Of a DNA stretch of 64,000 bases, positions 17,296 through 26,844 are shown one piece after another. The stretch is from positions 1,736,001 through 1,800,000 of the forward strand of contig NZ_CP076019.1 in the NCBI RefSeq assembly GCF_018623055.1. Direction: 5' to 3'. How positions within the stretch are numbered: position 1 is the first letter of the stretch; each line of letters begins with the position of its first letter. The position numbers and the translations under genes are program-made. Under the pieces are notes generated by a model, which searched no databases, was not told the DNA's origin, and worked only from the letters and a program-made list of their open reading frames with translations. The stretch comes from Halorubrum sp. 2020YC2 (GTDB lineage Archaea; Halobacteriota; Halobacteria; Halobacteriales; Haloferacaceae).

Positions 17296-18837
17296 ATGCC
17301 CACGAACGAACAGCATACGAATCGAGAAGCAGTCGACGAATCCAAGCGCGTGCTCACTTTGGTCACTGACCCGGGAAATCAGCGTGTCCTCGAAGAGTGG
17401 CTAACCGCACACGATCAGTACACGCTCGTCGAAACCCCGGATATCGCCGAGGCTACATTCGACTGCTGTCTGCTCGATAGAAAGCAGTTGGACGAACACC
17501 GGTCGAAACTCCTGAACCGAAAAGAAAGCGAGCAGATTATTCTCCCGTATCTCTTGTTGGTTCAGGAGTCAAGACATCGAGAGATCCGCAATCGTCTCCG
17601 GGATGAACATCCGGAACTGTGGGATGCGATTGACGGGTTGATCGACATGCCACTCGCAGAAAGTCAACTCAGTGAACAGCTAGAGACGTTTCTCCGCCTT
17701 CGGGATCAGTCGATCGCCGCATACAATCAGCGAGCACAGCTCCGGCAGATCCGGGATCAACACGCCGGTCACGGAGTGTTAGTCACCGACACAGACGGAA
17801 CAATCGAGTACGTGAACGAAGGATTTGAATCTCAGTCAGGCTATACGAGCGAGGAAGTTGTCGGTACCACCCCGCGCATTCTCAAATCAGGTGAACACGA
17901 TGAGGCGTTCTATGAGGAGTTGTGGAACACCATCGTAGCGGGTGACGTCTGGGACGGGACTGTCATCAACAGTCGAAAAGATGGGGATCGGTATGTTATC
18001 GAACAGACGATCGCTCCGGTAGAAGGCCCTGATGGAGATATTACGCAGTTCATCGCCGTCAACCACGAAATTACTGAGCTTAGAGAACTAGAAGAGAGTC
18101 TCCGCCAGCAACGCGAGCAACTCGACGTGTTGAACCGAGTTCTCCGACACGACATCCGGAACGATATGAACGTTGTTGTCGCGTGGGGCGAAATGCTTGA
18201 AGACGAGGTAACGCCGACTGGACAGGAGAAACTCGACAGGATTCTCCGGGCGGGGCGGCACGTCGTCGAACTCACGAATGTCGCCCGAGACCTCTCAGAA
18301 ATCATTCACGGTGACGGGACGCCGGAGCTTAGCCCAATCCCGCTTCGACAGCTCCTCAGTGAGGAACTCGAAAAGCGCCGGGAAACGTTCGCAAATGCCG
18401 AGATCACGATGGCAGATCCACCCGATCAGAGGACACACGTGCTGGCGAACGAGTTGCTCTCGTCGGTGTTTCGGAACCTCGTCAACAACGCCGTCCAGCA
18501 CAACCATACAGCTCAACCAAATGTAATGATTTCTGTTGAGGAAGCTGACGAGTCAGTCCGCATCAGAGTGGCCGATAACGGGCCAGGAATCTCAGACGAT
18601 GTGAAAGAGAGTCTGTTCCGAGAGGGTAAGAAAGGGCTTGAAAGCGGGGGAACCGGAATGGGCCTGTTTCTCGTCGACAGTCTTGTTGAGAGTTACGGCG
18701 GAAATGTCTGGATCGAGGACAGAGTGGAGAGCGAATTGTTCGATACTCCTGACGAAGCGGATCCAGCCGGCGCAGTTTTTATCGTCGAGTTACGGACGAC
18801 GGCGAAACAGGACAAAATCGATGGAGGACGTGAATGA
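17296..18837 (+). CDS. HTR-like histidine kinase: pseudo-receiver, PAS, kinase
   Basis: This is a 513-residue soluble kinase. Residues 15-135 form a receiver-like domain (VLTLVTDPGNQRVLEEWL, then FDCCLLDRKQ with the possible phospho-Asp), but the Lys expected after LIDMP is missing. A PAS domain follows (residues 150-265; GVLVTDTDGTIEYVNEGFE and a PAC motif). The H-box is LNRVLRHDIRNDMNVV (His near 285), with G1 VADNGPGIS and G2 GGTGMGLFLVDSL. It overlaps the next kinase gene by ATGA. Its partner may be the KaiC-like ATPase or the nearby transducer. Confidence 0.85.
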   Translation: MPTNEQHTNREAVDESKRVLTLVTDPGNQRVLEEWLTAHDQYTLVETPDIAEATFDCCLLDRKQLDEHRSKLLNRKESEQIILPYLLLVQESRHREIRNRLRDEHPELWDAIDGLIDMPLAESQLSEQLETFLRLRDQSIAAYNQRAQLRQIRDQHAGHGVLVTDTDGTIEYVNEGFESQSGYTSEEVVGTTPRILKSGEHDEAFYEELWNTIVAGDVWDGTVINSRKDGDRYVIEQTIAPVEGPDGDITQFIAVNHEITELRELEESLRQQREQLDVLNRVLRHDIRNDMNVVVAWGEMLEDEVTPTGQEKLDRILRAGRHVVELTNVARDLSEIIHGDGTPELSPIPLRQLLSEELEKRRETFANAEITMADPPDQRTHVLANELLSSVFRNLVNNAVQHNHTAQPNVMISVEEADESVRIRVADNGPGISDDVKESLFREGKKGLESGGTGMGLFLVDSLVESYGGNVWIEDRVESELFDTPDEADPAGAVFIVELRTTAKQDKIDGGRE

Positions 18838-20662
18838 ACGACGCGTACCCTACGGACGATTCACCCGATGATGGCGCTGGGCAGGCAGCTTTGTTCCCGT
18901 TGCTCTCTGGGGAGGGGAATCAACGGTTGGTGGTTGAGTGGATCCAAGCTCATGACCGCTATACGCTGGTCGATCCGGACCAGCCGGTCGAAACGGCGAC
19001 GTTCGACTGCTGTATCCTCGACGGGGAGATGCTGCAGACACACGCTGAGACGCTTCGAGCCCGAAAACGCGAGGCGAAGCCGGCTCTGTTGCCGTGTCTT
19101 CTCCTCATACCGGAGGCGGACCTTTCACTCATTGAAACTGACAGCGGGGAAATTGCCGACAGCGTCGTGTTCGAAACCGCCGACGAGGTGGTCTCGATGC
19201 CGATTAAAAAGGCTGAACTGGAGTGGCGGACACAGGCGCTCGTCAGGCTGCGGACCCAGTCGCAGCGCCTCAAAGAACGGACGGAGACGCTGGAACTGTT
19301 CAAGCAGGCCGTCGAAGCCTCCGGTCACGCCATCTGGATATCCGATACGGACGGAACGATCAACTACGTCAATTCGGCGTTCGAATCGATCACGGGCTAC
19401 AGCCGAGATGAGGCCGTTGGCGAGTCACCGAATCTTCTCAACTCCGGAGAGATGGACGACGACTTCTACAGCGACCTCTGGGAGACGATTACCGCTGGTG
19501 ATACGTGGCACGAGGAGATTACCAACCAACGCAGCGACGGCTCGCAGTACGTCGCCGATCAGACGATCGCACCCATCGTCGAAGACGGGGAGCCGAGAGC
19601 GTTCGTCGCCGTCCAGACCGATATTACCGAACGCAAAGAACTCGAAGGTCGGCTCTCGTTGTACCGCGATATCATCGAACGGCTTGAGGATCCGATCATG
19701 ATCCAGACCTGTGAGGGGAGTTTCGGCTGGTTAATGACGCGCTGTGTTCGTTCGCCGGGCTGTCGAGAGATGAACTGCTCGGCGGCGGCGAATACGCGTT
19801 TATCGATGAAGAAACTGCCACGACGATCGCCCGACAGAAACAGCGCGTGATCGAGACTGAACAGCCGGTCGAATACAGCGTTGAGCCGACCTTCAAGCAC
19901 AGCGACAGAGAGGCGATCTTCTATACGAGTCGGTACCCCTACTACGAGGACGGAGAGCTCGCGGGGACGCTGGCGATCTGCCGGAACGTGACTGATCTCG
20001 AAGAACGGACCCGACAGCTCCACGTACTTGATAACATCCTGCGGCACAATATCCGCAACGAGCTGAACGTGATCCACGGTCGAGGCGAGCAGCTTCAAAG
20101 GAATCTTGAGGGCGAACCCAAAGCCGCTGCCGGCACCATCGTTGACCGGGCCGAAACCCTGTTGACGACGAGTGAGAAGTCGCGGGAGATTACGACTGTT
20201 CTCAGTGATTCACAGGGGCCAACCTCTGTAGATATCGGGCAGGTGGTTCGGGTTCTTGCCAAAGAGACGGCCGACGAGTGGCCCAACGCAGATGTCGACG
20301 TTACGGGCCCAACGCAGCTCGTCGTCTCTGCCGCCGAATCGATTACTGCCGCAATTGAAGAGCTGTTGACCAACGCTGTGATCCACAACGACAGCGAAAA
20401 GCCCTGTGTGCGTGTCAACCTTGCTGTCGAGGGATCATGGGGCACTCTTAGCGTGCGGGACAACGGTCCGGGTATCCCAGAATTTGACAGAGATGTCCTC
20501 GAATCGGGAGGGGCTATCGAGACACTCTCACACGGTAGTGGACTGGGGTTGTGGCTGGTCTACTGGACAGTAAACCATTCTGGAGGGAAGATCAACGTCG
20601 ATGAGCGTGAGCCACGCGGCACCGAGATTACAATCTGGTTTCCGCTGGAAACTGGTGGGTAG
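18834..20662 (+). pseudogene. Second HTR-like histidine kinase, split by a frameshift
   Basis: The gene starts in the ATGA overlap with the previous kinase and has the same plan: pseudo-receiver (FDCCILDGEMLQTH), a first PAS (GHAIWISDTDGTINYVN), a second PAS, H-box LDNILRHNIRNELNVI, N-box and G1/G2. The frame breaks in the second PAS. Before the break the frame reads DPIMIQTCEG; after it the other frame continues with FRLVNDALCSFAG. One extra G in the GGGG run at 19715-19718 would rejoin them exactly. The rest (to 20662) is intact. Either a recent mutation or a sequencing error. With the repair it would be about 609 residues. Confidence 0.8.
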
Positions 20663-20688
20663 CAGGTTTGTGGATTAATTATTTCGGC

Positions 20689-20937
20689 TCATCGTAGACT
20701 CAGCGACCTGGAGAGCCTGTCGAAAATGAACGTTTTCTTTTCGAGACCATCGGCTGCGAGCGCTTTCTCAAGATGGACTCGATACCCCTCAGATCGCTCT
20801 GACATATGCTCATTTAGAATGGTATGTAAAATAACCCCGCCTATAATTATCACTATAGATATCAAATATACACTCGAAACGCGGCTCTCATCGACCGGCT
20901 GTTTCAGGTGAGAATACGTTACAGAATTAAACTTCAA
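20689..20937 (-). CDS. Possible small membrane protein
   Basis: This 82-residue frame has one strongly hydrophobic segment (VYLISIVIIIGGVILHTIL) followed by a charged, partly helical tail. AT-rich codons and no recognisable family leave it uncertain. It could be a real single-span protein or the remnant of a larger membrane protein between the kinase and transducer genes. Confidence 0.3.
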   Translation of the reverse strand: MKFNSVTYSHLKQPVDESRVSSVYLISIVIIIGGVILHTILNEHMSERSEGYRVHLEKALAADGLEKKTFIFDRLSRSLSLR

Positions 20938-21053
20938 CAGAACGTGCTCAATGGCACGAAATCCAAGTCGGTCTCTTCCGCCCCATCTCTTGTTTCACGC
21001 TCTCCTAGGGTAGCTCCGTTCCCGTCAAGCCTTCAGAGCCAGTAAGGAGGATC

Positions 21054-22952
21054 TCACTCTGTATTGCCGCCGTCACCTACTGTCCTGACCGAGCTACTAG
21101 CTTGAGGGCCGGCATTGTCACCCCTTACACCTCCGAGCCGGTCAGGCTCTGCATCAATGGTGAACCCGCTGAGGCGGTTTTGAAGCTTCCCTGCTCGCTC
21201 TTTGAGATTGTCTGCGTTCTGAGAGACTTCCGCAAGTGATGAGGTTTGTTCTTCGGCTGCTGCTGAGACATTATCGGACTCGCTGTTCACTTCATTTGCC
21301 GCGTTGGCGACCTCCTCGACGATGCTTACGACTTCCTCTGTAGAGGCGGCTTGACTGTCTGTTGCGTCGCTGATCTCTTGGATACCATCATTCACCCCTT
21401 CGACGGTGGTCGTGATCTCATCGAGAGCAGCGAGGGCCGACTCAACCGTGTCAGCGCCCGAACGAACCCGGTCTTGCATAGACTCCATATCTTCAACGGT
21501 CTCATCGGAGTTGGACTGAACACGCTCTATCCGCTCGGTAACATCATCAGCAGCCTCCGCAGTCTCCTCTGCAAGCCCCTTCACTTCGTCCGCCACCACG
21601 GCGAACCCGGATCCCGCCTCACCAGCGCGAGCCGCTTCTATCGAGGCATTCAGCGCAAGCAAATTCGTCTGCTCAGCAATATCCTCGATCAACTCCACAA
21701 CTTCTCCGATTTCATCAAGCTCACTTGCGAGCGTGTTGACCTGATCGACTGTCTGTTCAGACTGGGACTCGATCTCTTCCATCTCATCAATTGCCTCTGA
21801 CGCGGCTTCTTGCCCGTTATTACTGAGTTTAACAGCATTCTGAGAGGCTGTAGCAACTTCGTCTGCTGAGGACGCAACTTCTTCGACTGTCCCAGAGAGA
21901 TTCTGCATCTCGTTCGATGCCTCTCGGCTCTGTCCGTGCTGTGTATCCGCGTCTGCCGCAATAGCTTGGATAGAGTCCGCAACTTGCTCGCTCGCACGCT
22001 GCGTCTCTGCCGTCGATGCACTCACATCTTCACTCGCAGAAGCGACCTCATCAGCGAAGGCTTGAATCTGCGCGAACGTCAGCTCGAGATCCTCCACCAT
22101 TTCGTTGAACGTGGTGGCTATTTCGGCCATCGCCTCGTTGCTTACATCGGTATCAAGTCGGCGGGTGAAGTCACCGGCCGCACACTCAACCATTACCGAC
22201 TGGTAGTCGGCAGCGGCCTGCTCAAGTTCCGCGTTGAGTTCTTGCATTTCCTCGCGCTGTTCGGCCGCCTCTATCTCCTTCTCTTTGGCACGATCTCTCG
22301 CTTCCTCTGCTTCTTCCAGTTTCTCTTGGACCTTCTCGCGAGCCTGTTGTCGCTGAATTGCGAGAGACTGCCAGAGGAACGTGATTGTCCCCGCGAGCAT
22401 CAGCACCCCAACAGCGTGTATTCCACCCCAGACGACCGGGTTAGCCATCGCAGCCGGATGGTTATAGACTGTGAACCACTCTATGAGCCCGAAGACACTG
22501 TGTTGGAGGGCAACGTACCCAATCGTGATCGCGAACGGTACCCAATCCTCATAGAGTGCGACAACCCCGACTCCAACAAAGTAGATAAAATGTGCCTCGA
22601 TGAATCCGCCAGTAAAGTACGCTAACACCGACCCCTGTACCATGAACGCGACCGCGCCTGTCGCCGCTCTAATTCGGCGGGGAAGTACCGGAATTGCAGC
22701 TATTACTACCAATCCCAACACGATCCCAGTGCCGACCACGGAGTGTAGCATTGGGATGACCGGCAATTCCGCACCAGTGATCGACTCCGCGCCCACCATC
22801 CGACTCACTCCGAAGACAAACGGAAGCAACGCGAGCGTGAACGCCAACACACCGATGTGCCGCCGTCTGAACGTCTCATCCGGAATCTCTTTTCCGTTCG
22901 GCGTGTTCTCTATGTACCGCTGAACTGGCGATTCTACATCTCCTAATTGCAT
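21054..22952 (-). CDS. Methyl-accepting transducer (HTR type) with polytopic N-terminal sensor
   Basis: This 632-residue transducer starts at [16 protein letters not shown], 25 bases after a good TATA box. Residues 30-200 hold about six membrane spans with short loops, so the sensor is membrane-embedded rather than an extracellular ligand domain. A coiled coil rich in E/A/Q leads to a HAMP-like unit ([12 protein letters not shown]) and the signalling hairpin with tip [20 protein letters not shown] and methylation-type Glu/Gln heptads. It would signal to CheA/CheW, not encoded here. It is convergent with the KaiC/kinase operon. Confidence 0.9.
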   Translation of the reverse strand: MQLGDVESPVQRYIENTPNGKEIPDETFRRRHIGVLAFTLALLPFVFGVSRMVGAESITGAELPVIPMLHSVVGTGIVLGLVVIAAIPVLPRRIRAATGAVAFMVQGSVLAYFTGGFIEAHFIYFVGVGVVALYEDWVPFAITIGYVALQHSVFGLIEWFTVYNHPAAMANPVVWGGIHAVGVLMLAGTITFLWQSLAIQRQQAREKVQEKLEEAEEARDRAKEKEIEAAEQREEMQELNAELEQAAADYQSVMVECAAGDFTRRLDTDVSNEAMAEIATTFNEMVEDLELTFAQIQAFADEVASASEDVSASTAETQRASEQVADSIQAIAADADTQHGQSREASNEMQNLSGTVEEVASSADEVATASQNAVKLSNNGQEAASEAIDEMEEIESQSEQTVDQVNTLASELDEIGEVVELIEDIAEQTNLLALNASIEAARAGEAGSGFAVVADEVKGLAEETAEAADDVTERIERVQSNSDETVEDMESMQDRVRSGADTVESALAALDEITTTVEGVNDGIQEISDATDSQAASTEEVVSIVEEVANAANEVNSESDNVSAAAEEQTSSLAEVSQNADNLKERAGKLQNRLSGFTIDAEPDRLGGVRGDNAGPQASSSVRTVGDGGNTE

Positions 22953-22971
22953 ATACTTCTGCTGTGTGATA

Positions 22972-22983
22972 CCATATATAGTA
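22972..22983 (-). promoter_or_regulatory. TATA box of the transducer gene
   Basis: On the minus strand TACTATATATGG lies centred 25 bases before the ATG at 22952. It is a strong archaeal TATA box implying a leaderless transcript, and it decided the start choice over an upstream ATG at 23051. Confidence 0.6.
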
Positions 22984-23071
22984 CCTCGCACCGAGTTCTC
23001 GTTTTTGAGAATATTTCGCTTTGTTGAACCCGATGACGGCATCGGGGTCACCGGTTGAGCGATCGTTCGAG

Positions 23072-23365
23072 ATTGTAGGCTGTAGGAACGACGGCTGTTG
23101 GGTCGGTGAGTATCGAGCCGACGCGAACGGGGCGATAAACATTACAGACCGCTACCGTAGTGGAGAGGGCAACCGCCGAAGCGACCGGACTTCCGGGCAG
23201 AAGGCCGGTAACGATGACTCGGCTACGGATGGGGCCGTCCGAGAGACGGAGTCTCTCGTGATCACGAAAATCTTCGATTTTCGAACGACCTCTTTGACCG
23301 GGCCACAAGGCAGCCAAGCCGATGCTGAAAACCAGCAGACGACGCTTGGAACGTATGCGTCTTGA
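23072..23365 (+). pseudogene. tnpB: tnpB (RNA-guided nuclease) C-terminal fragment
   Basis: About 97 codons remain. The segment [18 protein letters not shown] followed by INITDRY corresponds to the last zinc knuckle and the final RuvC motif of TnpB, where ADxNGAxNI carries the third catalytic Asp. The hydrophilic tail ends in TTLGTYAS, a tail typical of haloarchaeal TnpB proteins. The rest of the nuclease is missing, so it is inactive. The first knuckle residues also look altered. Confidence 0.65.
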
Positions 23366-23440
23366 AACCAACAGGCCGCTACACTCGGCCTGAAATCCCT
23401 TGGTGGGATTCCTCCGCGTTCACGCGGAGGAGGAGCTCAA
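23072..23440 (+). mobile_element. IS200/IS605-family remnant: tnpB 3' end and right terminus (copy B)
   Basis: The remnant contains the end of a tnpB gene followed by a right terminus. The terminus is a hairpin, CCTCCGCG-TTCA-CGCGGAGG (23411-23430), then AGGAGCTCAA. Its design matches the right end of copy C (CCTCGTCG-TTTA-CGACGGGG, then AGGAGGTCAC). This is the usual place of the omega-RNA scaffold in IS1341-type elements. The 5' part of the element is gone; where the deletion begins, between 22953 and 23072, cannot be fixed. Confidence 0.65.
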
Positions 23441-23590
23441 TGGCTTGATCCAATACGTAACGAGGACCGGATTGTTACCCTTCCAGAGCCGGATTACGGT
23501 GCGCGAATCCGTGACGGCCCTACCGTGAGCGAGATCGTTGACGAAGCACACAGAGAATTAGCCAAGCTCGAACAGGAGCGAGAAGATTAA
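23441..23590 (+). pseudogene. C-terminal gene fragment truncated by IS copy B
   Basis: An open frame starting exactly at the IS right end encodes 49 residues with normal haloarchaeal codon use, ending in the helix SEIVDEAHRELAKLEQ and a TAA. It lacks a start codon. It looks like the tail of a small DNA-binding or antitoxin-like protein whose 5' part was lost when the element inserted. The family is not recognised. Confidence 0.4.
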
Positions 23591-23766
23591 CTCCCGAAAA
23601 CGGACGCCAGACTCGCCGGTAATCTTCTTCAGTCGGTCGATCAGCGAGTTCGTCTTCGTCGGCGTCTCACGGAAGTTCACGAAGCCGCCCGCCTCGTCGA
23701 AACCGCCAATTTGCCGATTTACAACACGTCCCCAAATGCGGTTCTCAGGCGTTAAACGGCGCTAAG
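23558..23766 (-). pseudogene. Gene remnant without start codon
   Basis: An open minus-strand frame reads RVVNRQIGGFDEAGGF, then FRETPTKTNSLIDRLKKI, with protein-like composition, but there is no start codon and a stop lies upstream. It overlaps the fragment on the other strand. It is probably a decayed gene in the boundary zone near tRNA-Pro. Function unknown. Confidence 0.3.
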
Positions 23767-23799
23767 ACTGCCGATGATGAGATCTAGTAAGAATTCGTA

Positions 23800-23870
23800 T
23801 GGGACCGCTGAGAGTCGAACTCAGGTCATACGGACCCCATCCGCATAGGATACCACTACCCCACGGTCCC
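23800..23870 (-). tRNA. tRNA-Pro (anticodon GGG)
   Basis: Acceptor arms GGGACCG and CGGTCCC pair perfectly, with discriminator A and no encoded CCA. The D arm begins GGGTAGTGGTA, the anticodon stem-loop is TGCGG-ATGGGGT-CCGTA (G-U pair in the stem) with U33 before GGG, and the T arm is CTGAG-TTCGACT-CTCAG. No intron. It marks the right edge of the AT-richer accessory region. Confidence 0.92.
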
Positions 23871-23916
23871 TGACTACACGCTGAAAAACGACGGTCCGGT
23901 AATTAAGGACTTCGTT

Positions 23917-25125
23917 TCACTCCTCGTCGGCGTCCCGCGGGACCACGAGGTCGCCGTCGTCCCACACCGCGAGGCTCCCGATCGGATCGCCCTCGTAGAC
24001 GGCCAGCCCCTCGGACCGGCCGAGGACGTACCCGTCGCGCTCGGCGGTGACCGTCGCGCGCTCTTCGCCCCCGGCGTCGACCACGCGAGCGAGGACGTCG
24101 CCCGCGTCGAACGCGTCCCCGGCGGCGACGCGGTGCCGAGCGAGTCCGGGGGTGTCTGTCGTCGGACCGCGGAAGCGCCGCACGGGGAACTCGACGGGCG
24201 CCGGGTCGACGCCGACGCCGGGCGCGCCGACCGACTCGGGGACGTCCTCGCTCGCCAGAAGCCCCAGTTCGACCGCGACGCCGAACGCGCCCGCGACGCC
24301 CGCGGCGAGCAGGTCGTCGTCGACGACGCTGTGGGCGCCTAGCTCCGCGGTGAACGCCGGGATGCCCGCCTCGTTGAGCACGGCGCCGGCGGTCGATCGC
24401 TGGAGGCTCTCCTCGACGTACTCGGCGGCGGGGTACTCCCGGACGGCCGGGAGGCCGAACGCGTCGACGAGGCGGCCGAGGTCCGCGGAGAGCGCGGCGG
24501 CGTCCGCCTCGCTCCGGCGGTCGCCGTAGAGGACGCGGTCGCGGATGGCGAAGGGGACGCTGCCGACCCCCGCGGTGTGACAGTCGATCAGCGCGTCCGC
24601 GGCGGCGTTCGAGCCGACGGTCTCGACGGGGAACTCACTCGATCCGTCCGCGCACTCGCCCGCGTCGTCCGGTACCTCGCCCGTGATCGCGGCGTACAGC
24701 CGGGCGTCGATCCGCTCCTGGAGCTTCGGCGGGCGGGCGGACTCCGCGTCCGCGTCCGGGAAGTGGCGGTTCGGGTCCTTGTCTGCGTAGTACGTCTCCC
24801 GCGCGTTCCGACGCAGCCCCGCCGGGGAGACGACGGGGACCGCGACGACCGCGCCGGCGAGGCGGTCGAGGCGGTCGGAAAAGGCCGCGACCGCGTCCTG
24901 AACGACCGCGACGCCGGTCGCTTCATCGCCGTGGACGCCCCCCGTGAGCCAGAGCGTCGGCCCGGCTTCGGCGCCGTTCGCGACGGCGACCGGGAGCCGC
25001 TCCGAGCCGCCGGTCGGGAGGTCCGCCACCGGGAGCCGGCCGCGGCCGAGCGTTCCCGGCGCCGCGCTCGCGCTCCCGATCGCTATCCGTCCGCCCTCGT
25101 CCCCGTCCGCGTCCGGCTCGTCCAT
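23917..25125 (-). CDS. Succinylglutamate desuccinylase/aspartoacylase family protein
   Basis: This 402-residue zinc hydrolase starts at MDEPDADGDEGG, the upstream ATG adding no family sequence. The zinc motif is GGVHGDEATG (His and Glu ligands) with the third ligand in ALIDCHTAG; an RNARETYYADKDPNRHFP segment supplies substrate-binding arginines. The C-terminal 90 residues form a biotinyl-lipoyl-like barrel (AGDAFDAGDVLARVVD), usual for this deacylase group. It would remove an acyl group from an N-acyl amino acid or similar. Substrate unknown. Confidence 0.82.
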   Translation of the reverse strand: MDEPDADGDEGGRIAIGSASAAPGTLGRGRLPVADLPTGGSERLPVAVANGAEAGPTLWLTGGVHGDEATGVAVVQDAVAAFSDRLDRLAGAVVAVPVVSPAGLRRNARETYYADKDPNRHFPDADAESARPPKLQERIDARLYAAITGEVPDDAGECADGSSEFPVETVGSNAAADALIDCHTAGVGSVPFAIRDRVLYGDRRSEADAAALSADLGRLVDAFGLPAVREYPAAEYVEESLQRSTAGAVLNEAGIPAFTAELGAHSVVDDDLLAAGVAGAFGVAVELGLLASEDVPESVGAPGVGVDPAPVEFPVRRFRGPTTDTPGLARHRVAAGDAFDAGDVLARVVDAGGEERATVTAERDGYVLGRSEGLAVYEGDPIGSLAVWDDGDLVVPRDADEE

Positions 25126-25147
25126 GGTCGGATCCGGTCGCGGCGAG

Positions 25148-26149
25148 CTATAAAAGAACGCGCTCCAAGTCGACGACCGTTCCGCTCTCGCCGTCCGGGT
25201 CACCGACCACGCGACCGAGACAGACCGCCGTGCCGTCGGGCGTGAGACACGCGACGAGCGGCGGATCGGGGTCGGCGTCTCCGTCCGTTTCCGCGCCGTC
25301 GCTCGCCGCCGAGACGGCGTCGTCGTCGACGTCGATCACGCCGGGCGCGTACACGGGCGCGCCGGTCGCGACGTTGCGCGCGGCCGACCGAGCGACCGTC
25401 ACCGCGGGGAGGTGCGTCAGGGCGTCCTCCGCCGGGCGGACGACCTCGCGGAGGAGCGCGTCATCCCCGTCTTCGGCCCACGCGAGCGCGTCCACGAGGT
25501 CCTGGAGCGTGTGGAGGTCGCGGTCGTCGAACGGGTCGGTGGCGCTGCGCCGGAGGTGACCCATGTGCGCGCCGACGCCGGTCGCGAGTCCGACGTCGTG
25601 ACACAGCTTCCGGACGTACGTCCCCGACTCGCAGCGGATCCGGAGGAGGGCCTTCCGGTCCTCGACCGTCAGCACGTCGAGGTCGTGAACCGTCCGCGTG
25701 CGGAGCCGGCGGCTCACGGCGCTTTTCCGGGGCGGCTTCTGGTAGATTTCGTCCTCGAACGCAGCGACCACCTCGCGGAAGTCGGCCGGAGGGGACGCGT
25801 GGAGCTCCAACACCGCGACGTACTCCTTGGCGCCTTCGAGGAACACCTGCGCCATGCGCGTCGCGTCGCCGGTCAGCGTGGGGAGACAACCGGTGACCTT
25901 CGGGTCGAGCGTGCCCGAGTGGGCGACGCCGCCGGTGGGAGGCCCCTCGGGGTCGAGGGCCGCGAGCGTCTCGTCTATCGCGTCGCGCACCCACGCCGAC
26001 ACCTGATGCGAGGAGGGGCCGGCGGGCTTGTCGAGGTTGACGACGCCGAACCGGAGCAGCTCGGGCACCGAGCGCTCTCCGGGCGGGGATCTGAGGGGGT
26101 CATCGCCGTCGACGGGGGCGTCGGCGTCGGTATCGGAAGCGTCTGTCAT
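25148..26149 (-). CDS. cbf5: tRNA/rRNA pseudouridine synthase Cbf5 (TruB family)
   Basis: This 333-residue protein is the catalytic subunit of archaeal H/ACA RNPs and also modifies tRNA U55. It begins the core at GVVNLDKPAGPSSHQVSAWV, has the catalytic Asp in HSGTLDPKVTGCLP, and the RIRCESGTYVRKLCHDVG motif. A PUA domain forms the C-terminus (residues 240-333), interrupted by an acidic loop (DGAETDGDADPD). It lies 17 bases after cmk on the same strand, the usual haloarchaeal neighbour. Confidence 0.93.
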   Translation of the reverse strand: MTDASDTDADAPVDGDDPLRSPPGERSVPELLRFGVVNLDKPAGPSSHQVSAWVRDAIDETLAALDPEGPPTGGVAHSGTLDPKVTGCLPTLTGDATRMAQVFLEGAKEYVAVLELHASPPADFREVVAAFEDEIYQKPPRKSAVSRRLRTRTVHDLDVLTVEDRKALLRIRCESGTYVRKLCHDVGLATGVGAHMGHLRRSATDPFDDRDLHTLQDLVDALAWAEDGDDALLREVVRPAEDALTHLPAVTVARSAARNVATGAPVYAPGVIDVDDDAVSAASDGAETDGDADPDPPLVACLTPDGTAVCLGRVVGDPDGESGTVVDLERVLL

Positions 26150-26166
26150 GCGGGGCTAGTCGATTC

Positions 26167-26745
26167 TCAGAAGTCGTACACGACGCCTTCGACGGGGGCT
26201 TTCCCCTCGTCGTCCGCGGGGTCGTACGCCTCGACGGTCGCGACGAGGACGTCGAGGAACGGTTCGGGTCCCCAGCGGGCGGTGTTGTACGCGGCGTCGT
26301 AGATCGAAAGGTCCTCGATGTCGATGTTGTAGTACTCCCGGTACCGCTTGCGCTCGGAGGCCTCGCGGCGCTCCGTCTCGGCTCGGGCGCGGTCGACCGG
26401 CTTCGCCTCGCGCTCCGCGATCCGCTCCGCGCGGACGCCGAGCGGCGCGTCGAACCAGAAGCGGAAGTCGGCGTGGTCGGCCGCGAGCCACCCGGCGAGC
26501 CGCGATTCGAGGACGACGTCGTCGCGGTCGACGGCGATCTCTCGGAGCCGGCGGTCGAGGTCGCGGTCGATCTGCGGGTCCTCCTCCGCGAACTCGTTGA
26601 ACTCGACGGGCGTCATGTCGCGTTCGGCCGCCATCTCGCGGAAGATGTCGCCGCCGGAGACGTGCCCGAGTCCGAGCGCGTCCGCGAGCTGGACTGCGTT
26701 CGTGCTCTTCCCGCTCCCTGGCGGGCCGGAGACGGTGATCAACAT
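26167..26745 (-). CDS. cmk: Cytidylate kinase, archaeal type
   Basis: This 192-residue kinase phosphorylates CMP/dCMP. Walker A is [16 protein letters not shown] at residues 7-22. The [13 protein letters not shown] segment and [12 protein letters not shown] nucleoside-binding strand are diagnostic of the short archaeal Cmk. Acidic residues replace several surface lysines. It precedes cbf5 by 17 bases and follows a small membrane protein gene, a common haloarchaeal order. Confidence 0.92.
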   Translation of the reverse strand: MLITVSGPPGSGKSTNAVQLADALGLGHVSGGDIFREMAAERDMTPVEFNEFAEEDPQIDRDLDRRLREIAVDRDDVVLESRLAGWLAADHADFRFWFDAPLGVRAERIAEREAKPVDRARAETERREASERKRYREYYNIDIEDLSIYDAAYNTARWGPEPFLDVLVATVEAYDPADDEGKAPVEGVVYDF

Positions 26746-26844
26746 ATCTCCACTCCGCGGGTGCCGTTCAAAACCGTTGTCGTTCGACGCCGGGGGGGAC
26801 GGGCCGGCGACGGCGGGCGAGCCGGCGACGGAGCGCGGGCCCGT

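Noticed and set aside
23800-23870. Reading the tRNA as having a 9-base anticodon loop or another identity
   Set aside because: Shifting the stem by one base gives a normal 5-bp stem and 7-base loop with U33 and GGG, consistent with proline.
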